Shown piece after piece: positions 6,413 through 8,963 of a stretch of DNA of 8,963 nt. The stretch covers positions 1 to 8,963 of the forward strand of contig JAKSUP010000037.1 in the NCBI GenBank assembly GCA_024408905.1. The letters are read 5' to 3'. The notes under the pieces are model-generated. The model had not been told where the DNA came from, did not search any database, and saw only the letters and a program-made list of their open reading frames with translations. Numbering within the stretch: position 1 is the stretch's first letter; every line of letters starts with the position of its first letter. Origin of the DNA: a bacterium (lineage in GTDB: Bacteria; Cyanobacteriota; Vampirovibrionia; Gastranaerophilales; Gastranaerophilaceae). Position numbers and translations under genes: made by a program.

Positions 6413-6587
6413 ATGGATTTTTGCATTCGCCGTAAATAGCTCACTAGCCCCTATTGGTTTTACAGCACTTGATGTAGCAGTAGCATTCTAAACGATTGTT
6501 GTTACTAAAGCTATCGTCGGGAATGATGCAATTGAAGCAGGACACGACTTACATAAAAAAGATGAATCTAGTTTAGAACCTCTCTGA
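6413..6587 (+). pseudogene. remnant of a small hydrophobic protein gene
   Basis: From 6423 one frame reads AFAVNSSLAPIGFTALDVAV and continues to AF, meets TAA at 6489-6491, then carries on as TIVVTKAIVGNDAIEAGHDL and a polar KKDESSLEPL tail to TGA at 6585-6587. An ATG at 6413 enters this frame only if one T of the T-run at 6418-6422 is removed. The sense on both sides of the stop looks like real protein (a hydrophobic middle, then a charged tail), so a gene with one frameshift and one nonsense change is the simplest reading. I do not recognise the family. The final TGA lies at the edge of the repeat that begins at 6586, so the true 3' end may have been replaced. Confidence 0.4.
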
Positions 6588-6635
6588 CAAGGCTCTGCCT
6601 TGTGGTGTGTAAAAGAACATATGAAATGACTTTTT
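6586..6635 (+). repeat. 50-bp direct repeat, left copy
   Basis: This copy matches 7811-7865 with one mismatch in the 50 aligned bases, apart from a 5-base gap. It starts with a hairpin, ACAAGGC-TCT-GCCTTGT (6587-6603), and ends with ATGAAATGAC and a T-run. It lacks GTTCT, which in the right copy forms the left arm of a second hairpin. The two copies are in the same orientation and flank the ADP-ribosyltransferase gene. The GTG at 6602, which opens the long frame of that gene, lies inside this repeat and is not its start. Confidence 0.85.
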
Positions 6636-6748
6636 TTGATGGACAAAATGATTCTTTTGTAAATGAAAATGTAACAATATTTTACAGTTTTGAATTTTTA
6701 AGCAATTTGTTATTAAAAAATTTTTTATATAAATATAGGGGAAATAAT

Positions 6749-7558
6749 ATGTTTATTGCAGATCTTGGAATAAAAGCTTGGCAAGGTGGAAAAACGCTCA
6801 TCAATTCTTTAACTCACAGTAAAGGCATTGTAAGAAGAGTCAATGCTCATGAAGATACTTGTGGATTAGTGTTAAATACGTTGAAGTCGGATACATTATC
6901 AATTACTAGTAAAGTAGAACAGGCAACAAAAGTAGTAACAAAATCAACCATACCAATTGCACCTATGGTATTTGAAGGCTCACAAGTATCAATGCATTCC
7001 CTTTTACACGGGCAAAATACATCTATAAGAGAAATATATAAAATGGTAGCATCAGGACAACCTTTGACCAATACTACTGATATTAAAATGGTAACTTCAG
7101 GGTTACCAGCGATACTTAAGGTTGATAAAGAGTTTGCTAAAATACCTCCAATAGAAACAGATTGTATTGTATATAGAGGCAGAATTGAACATCCTATTTC
7201 GGAATATTTTAATGAAGATTTTAGAATTATCGATAAAGCTAAAATTGGAGATATAATTATTCCTGATTCTGGGTATAGTTATACAGCTTCCAAAATAGAA
7301 CTTGCAGAACATTTTGGTAGTTCAAGATCTGATAGAACGATGATGCTTAAAATAAGATTACCTAAGGGCGCAAAAGTATCTCAGGGAGATGCCAAAGGTC
7401 TTGGTATAGAAGTTGTAATGCCACGTAACGCAGAATACAGACTGTTGTCAAAAAGTACAAATGGTAATCATACAGAAGTTGAATTAGAATATATACTACC
7501 TAAAAAAGATAATGTAGTTGAAATAGAAGAATTAATGAAACGTTTTAACATCGAGTAG
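6749..7558 (+). CDS. ADP-ribosyltransferase-like exoenzyme-domain protein
   Basis: This is a 269-residue protein. The C-terminal half (about 110-252) has the plan of ADP-ribosyltransferase exoenzyme domains: VYRG (141-144, NAD-binding Arg143), GYSYTAS (175-181) followed by KIELAEHF in the place of the STS strand and helix, and LGIEVVMPRNAEYRLLS (218-234) in the place of the (Q/E)xE turn, with Glu221 as the expected catalytic residue. The first residue of that turn is Gly219 rather than Gln or Glu, which in this superfamily can change or weaken transfer. The N-terminal 100 residues are not recognised; no signal peptide or membrane segment is seen. Such domains occur in secreted toxins, effectors and anti-phage proteins; the target is unknown. 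The ATG at 6749 is chosen because AGGGGA (6737-6742) lies six bases upstream; the frame is open back to 6602 but enters a repeat. No partner gene lies on the same strand. Direct repeats flank the gene, and a terminator follows. Confidence 0.7.
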   Translation: MFIADLGIKAWQGGKTLINSLTHSKGIVRRVNAHEDTCGLVLNTLKSDTLSITSKVEQATKVVTKSTIPIAPMVFEGSQVSMHSLLHGQNTSIREIYKMVASGQPLTNTTDIKMVTSGLPAILKVDKEFAKIPPIETDCIVYRGRIEHPISEYFNEDFRIIDKAKIGDIIIPDSGYSYTASKIELAEHFGSSRSDRTMMLKIRLPKGAKVSQGDAKGLGIEVVMPRNAEYRLLSKSTNGNHTEVELEYILPKKDNVVEIEELMKRFNIE

Positions 7559-7586
7559 ATATTTTCTTGATTATTAAACTTGCGGG

Positions 7587-7611
7587 TTGGGTTTTAACCC
7601 AAAAATTTTTT
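7587..7611 (+). terminator. terminator of the ADP-ribosyltransferase-like gene
   Basis: TTGGGTT (7587-7593) pairs with AACCCAA (7596-7602), followed after three A's by six T's (7606-7611). It lies 28 bases after the stop codon. The loop is tight, so six pairs with a 4-base loop is the realistic form. Confidence 0.6.
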
Positions 7612-7663
7612 GGTGCAAGAATAATGCAAGAAAAGAGTGTTTTGTGCAAATTTATAATCAAAC
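7606..7663 (+). repeat. phased GTGCAA repeat family, copy A
   Basis: Six T's are followed by GTGCAA at 7613, ATGCAA at 7624 and GTGCAA at 7644, then TTTATAAT. The words are 11 and 20 bases apart, close to whole turns of the helix. The segment is homologous in order and flanks to 8656-8724, which has one additional word. The two copies lie on opposite sides of the 149-residue gene in the same orientation. Confidence 0.6.
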
Positions 7664-7680
7664 AATTTCCGACCATGTTA

Positions 7681-7762
7681 TCATTCCGTACTTGATTCGG
7701 AATCTTACCAACTTGGCGTGTCTATTACACTCCGGTAAGATCCTGAAATAAATTCAGGATGA
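7681..7762. repeat. cloverleaf-shaped palindromic element
   Basis: Three consecutive stems sit side by side. ATTCCG (7683-7688) pairs with CGGAAT (7698-7703). CTTACC (7704-7709) pairs with GGTAAG (7734-7739) around a 24-base loop. ATCCTGAA (7740-7747) pairs with TTCAGGAT (7753-7760) with loop ATAAA. TC/GA at the ends can close the base. Such composite palindromes occur as dispersed intergenic elements in many bacteria and resemble miniature mobile elements. Only one copy is in this window. Confidence 0.6.
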
Positions 7763-7810
7763 CATTTTACGATTTATTTCCAACTCAAAACGGACATTAA
7801 GATATAGCCA

Positions 7811-7865
7811 GACAAGGCTCTGCCTTGTGGTGGTTCTTGTAAAAGAACACATGAAATGACTTTTT
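7811..7865 (+). repeat. 55-bp direct repeat, right copy
   Basis: This is the second copy of the element at 6586-6635, with the same ACAAGGC-TCT-GCCTTGT hairpin (7812-7828). Here GTTCT is present, so a second hairpin GTTCTT-GTAA-AAGAAC (7833-7848) can form. It is probably the more complete form. It lies 35 bases from the stop codon of the minus-strand gene at 7900. Confidence 0.85.
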
Positions 7866-7899
7866 CTTACAGATAGAATGAAAAATTTTATTAAACGAA

Positions 7900-8349
7900 C
7901 TATATCCCTTTAGGGATTTTAGATATTAGAACTCTAAGGTTTTGAGAATACTTTTTAATGTTAGTGACTCCATCTTTACCCAAATCCTTAATGTGTTCTT
8001 TTGCGTATTTTTCGCACTCATGTATATTTTTTTCTATATTTGGTAGTATTTCCAAAAGTTTATCTTTTAAATTTTGTGGACAATTTTTATATTGTACTAT
8101 TTTTATAACACGATCCAACTCGTCTGGAGAAATATAACTTCCCATTTTTAACTTCGCAATTGTCATCCATATATCTGCGTACATTAATACTTCAGGAGGT
8201 ACGGTAGCCGTTTTAATATAACTACCTATCCTGCTAGCAGTTTCTAAACGATAGAGTTCTTCTAATTGAAGTTTTGGCATCTTTCTTTTTAGAAAATTAT
8301 CAGTCAGTACTTCTGAAAAACCACTAGCCAAAGATACATTGTCTATCAT
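7900..8349 (-). CDS. hypothetical protein, helical, cytoplasmic
   Basis: I do not recognise this 149-residue protein. It has no signal peptide or membrane segment. It is rich in Lys, Ile, Leu and Glu and looks largely alpha-helical, with an N-terminal part (MIDNVSLASGFSEVL), a central SYIKTATVPPEVLMYADIWM segment (43-62), and a lysine-rich C-terminal half with two cysteines (residues 90 and 112). AAAGGA, about five bases before the ATG, supports the start. The gene converges on the ADP-ribosyltransferase-like gene with 341 bases of repeats between, so it is not in an operon with it; whether it is an immunity or antitoxin partner cannot be judged from position. A short hairpin (ATCCC-TAAA-GGGAT on the minus strand) covers the last codons without a clear U-run. 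Confidence 0.65.
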   Translation of the reverse strand: MIDNVSLASGFSEVLTDNFLKRKMPKLQLEELYRLETASRIGSYIKTATVPPEVLMYADIWMTIAKLKMGSYISPDELDRVIKIVQYKNCPQNLKDKLLEILPNIEKNIHECEKYAKEHIKDLGKDGVTNIKKYSQNLRVLISKIPKGI

Positions 8350-8511
8350 ATTATTCCTTTCTATAAATAATTAAACAATCGCAACCTATACTATATATAA
8401 AAACATTTATATGCTTAAAATTGCCTAAATTTTATAAAATATCAAGTTTTGTTAATATTTTTCTCGGTGTGAAATTTTTGTTTAAATATAATCAAAAAAT
8501 GTCAGTAAGTA
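8350..8511. other. intergenic region upstream of the hypothetical gene
   Basis: About 160 very AT-rich bases lie between the 149-residue gene and the REP-like element. TATAGT (8395-8390, minus strand) could be a -10 for the minus-strand gene, but no good -35 is visible. I see no RNA gene or open frame here. Together with 8512-8890 this makes a long stretch filled by short repeats rather than genes. Confidence 0.4.
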
Positions 8512-8533
8512 GTAGGGTAGACTTTAGTCTACC
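8512..8533 (+). repeat. REP-like element: GTAG plus hairpin
   Basis: GTAG (8512-8515) is directly followed by the palindrome GGTAGACT-TT-AGTCTACC (8516-8533), best drawn as seven pairs with a TTTA loop. A GTAG tetranucleotide 5' of a hairpin is the signature of REP sequences handled by RAYT (TnpA-REP) enzymes. The arms are also reminiscent of the GTAGGGTGGGC-type dispersed hairpins known from many bacteria. No RAYT gene is in the window. Confidence 0.5.
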
Positions 8534-8606
8534 AAAATGGTTACTAAACAACAAATTACAAACCCCTCATCAAGAATTTTAGCAAAAAAAGTTTTGCAAA
8601 ATTCTA

Positions 8607-8625
8607 TCCTCTCCCTCGGAGAGGA
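8607..8625. repeat. isolated GC-rich hairpin
   Basis: TCCTCTCC (8607-8614) and GGAGAGGA (8618-8625) are perfect 8-base arms around CTC. It stands out in an AT-rich spacer. No T-run follows, so it is unlikely to be a terminator. It is probably part of another dispersed intergenic repeat. Confidence 0.5.
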
Positions 8626-8655
8626 ACAGTTGGCATATTATATAATTCACGACAA

Positions 8656-8724
8656 ATTTTTAGTGCAAGAATTGTGCAAAAATGTGCAATTAAAGTGTAT
8701 TTTGTGCAAGTTTATAATTACAAA
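8656..8724 (+). repeat. phased GTGCAA repeat family, copy B
   Basis: GTGCAA occurs at 8663, 8674, 8684 and 8704, giving steps of 11, 10 and 20 bases, all near whole helical turns. The flanks (a T-run before, TTTATAAT after) match copy A at 7606-7663, which has one word fewer. The regular spacing suggests a protein-binding array or the internal units of a mobile repeat. Confidence 0.6.
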
Positions 8725-8887
8725 TTATCATCTGGTCGGATATGGCTTAAAGTCAAATAGATTGCTTTGTTTTACTCGCAATGACACGAAAATTTTCCGA
8801 CTCAACTTATATAAAAATATGTGGTTCTCATCCACAACAAAAAATAGATCAAAAGGCCTCTTAAATGATGGGCATGGGTAAATATAC

Positions 8888-8920
8888 AAAAAAAGCTTGT
8901 AGGCAATACTACAAGCTTTT
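8888..8920 (-). terminator. strong hairpin terminator at the right edge
   Basis: AAAAGCTTGTAG (8891-8902) and CTACAAGCTTTT (8909-8920) are perfect 12-base arms with loop GCAATA. On the minus strand the stem continues into a U-run (A's at 8888-8894), immediately after the stop codon of the presumed gene entering from the right. It could also stop plus-strand transcripts. Confidence 0.75.
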
Positions 8921-8963
8921 AAAATTTGGGCAGGGGTGGATTGTCTTGGTCGTTCGCATTAAA
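8919..8963 (-). CDS. 3' end of a gene entering from the right (partial)
   Basis: The minus strand from the window edge reads FNANDQDNPPLPKF and then TAA (8921-8919), which lies in the arm of the terminator hairpin. The stretch is richer in GC than the spacer to its left, consistent with coding sequence. Fourteen residues are too few to name a family. Confidence 0.45.
   Translation of the reverse strand, partial: FNANDQDNPPLPKF

Noticed and set aside
6602..6748. Upstream GTG start for the transferase gene (49 extra residues)
   Set aside because: The GTG lies inside the left direct repeat and has no ribosome site. The ATG at 6749 has AGGGGA at a proper distance.
6847..7312. Two minus-strand open frames inside the transferase gene as a possible antitoxin
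   Set aside because: Both are antisense to the ART-like coding sequence, are Cys/Phe-rich in the manner of antisense frames, and have no start signals.
7681..7762. Cloverleaf as a tRNA
   Set aside because: There is no GTTCRA T-loop, no D-arm consensus and no proper acceptor stem; the middle loop is 24 bases.
7900..7917. ATCCC-TTTA-GGGAT hairpin as terminator of the minus-strand gene
   Set aside because: It lies inside the last codons and is not followed by a U-run on the minus strand.
8656..8724. GTGCAA words as a CRISPR array
   Set aside because: The units are only 6-7 bases with 4-14 base gaps, and no cas genes are present.
8537..8881. Open frame of 114 codons on the plus strand
   Set aside because: It begins right after the REP-like hairpin without a ribosome site and translates straight through the GC-rich hairpin and the GTGCAA repeat. 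Its composition is not protein-like. It is best read as a chance frame in repeats.

Overview
The window is AT-rich and reads with the standard bacterial code (TGA ends the HIT gene). Its proteins point to a Gram-negative-type bacterium of the cyanobacterial lineage. SecG carries a stretch (LMHSPKGDGIAGIGN, then FSSQKSAE) that strongly resembles cyanobacterial SecG, and a YggT protein and an OmpH/Skp-like protein are also present. With the low GC content and no photosynthesis genes, a non-photosynthetic relative such as Vampirovibrionia/Gastranaerophilales ('Melainabacteria') fits best. This is an inference from remembered family features, not a database result.

Layout. At 1-27 lies the probable 3' tip of an upstream plus-strand gene. 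At 87-1271 (+) is a secreted DUF3089-type alpha/beta hydrolase. At 1316-1717 (+) is an OmpH/Skp-like protein with no signal peptide, followed by a strong terminator (1729-1777). From 4142 down to 1843 runs a minus-strand operon of MTA phosphorylase, YggT, HinT-like HIT protein and spermidine synthase, closed by a terminator at 1796-1822. At 4255-5337 (+) is a protein with a GNAT-like domain. Its last codons overlap the end of secG (5550-5326, -), which follows a NrtR/AraR-like Nudix regulator (6227-5553, -).

From about 6290 to the right edge the window looks like an accessory region. It has a possible divergent promoter with a palindrome, a decayed gene fragment (6413-6587), an ADP-ribosyltransferase-like gene (6749-7558, +), an unrecognised 149-residue gene (8349-7900, -) and a probable gene tail at the right edge (minus strand, stop at 8919-8921). 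Dispersed repeats lie between them: a 50-55 bp direct repeat flanking the transferase gene, a family built on helically phased GTGCAA words (two copies), a cloverleaf-shaped palindromic element, and a REP-like GTAG-plus-hairpin element.

How the genes work together. Spermidine synthase makes spermidine and releases 5'-methylthioadenosine (MTA), and the first gene of the same operon removes MTA by phosphorolysis, so one transcript couples production with clearance of an inhibitory by-product. SecG is part of the Sec translocon that would export the hydrolase. The Nudix regulator probably senses a nucleotide-type ligand. The transferase region has the look of a mobile or exchanged effector/toxin cassette, but mobility is inferred only from the flanking repeats.
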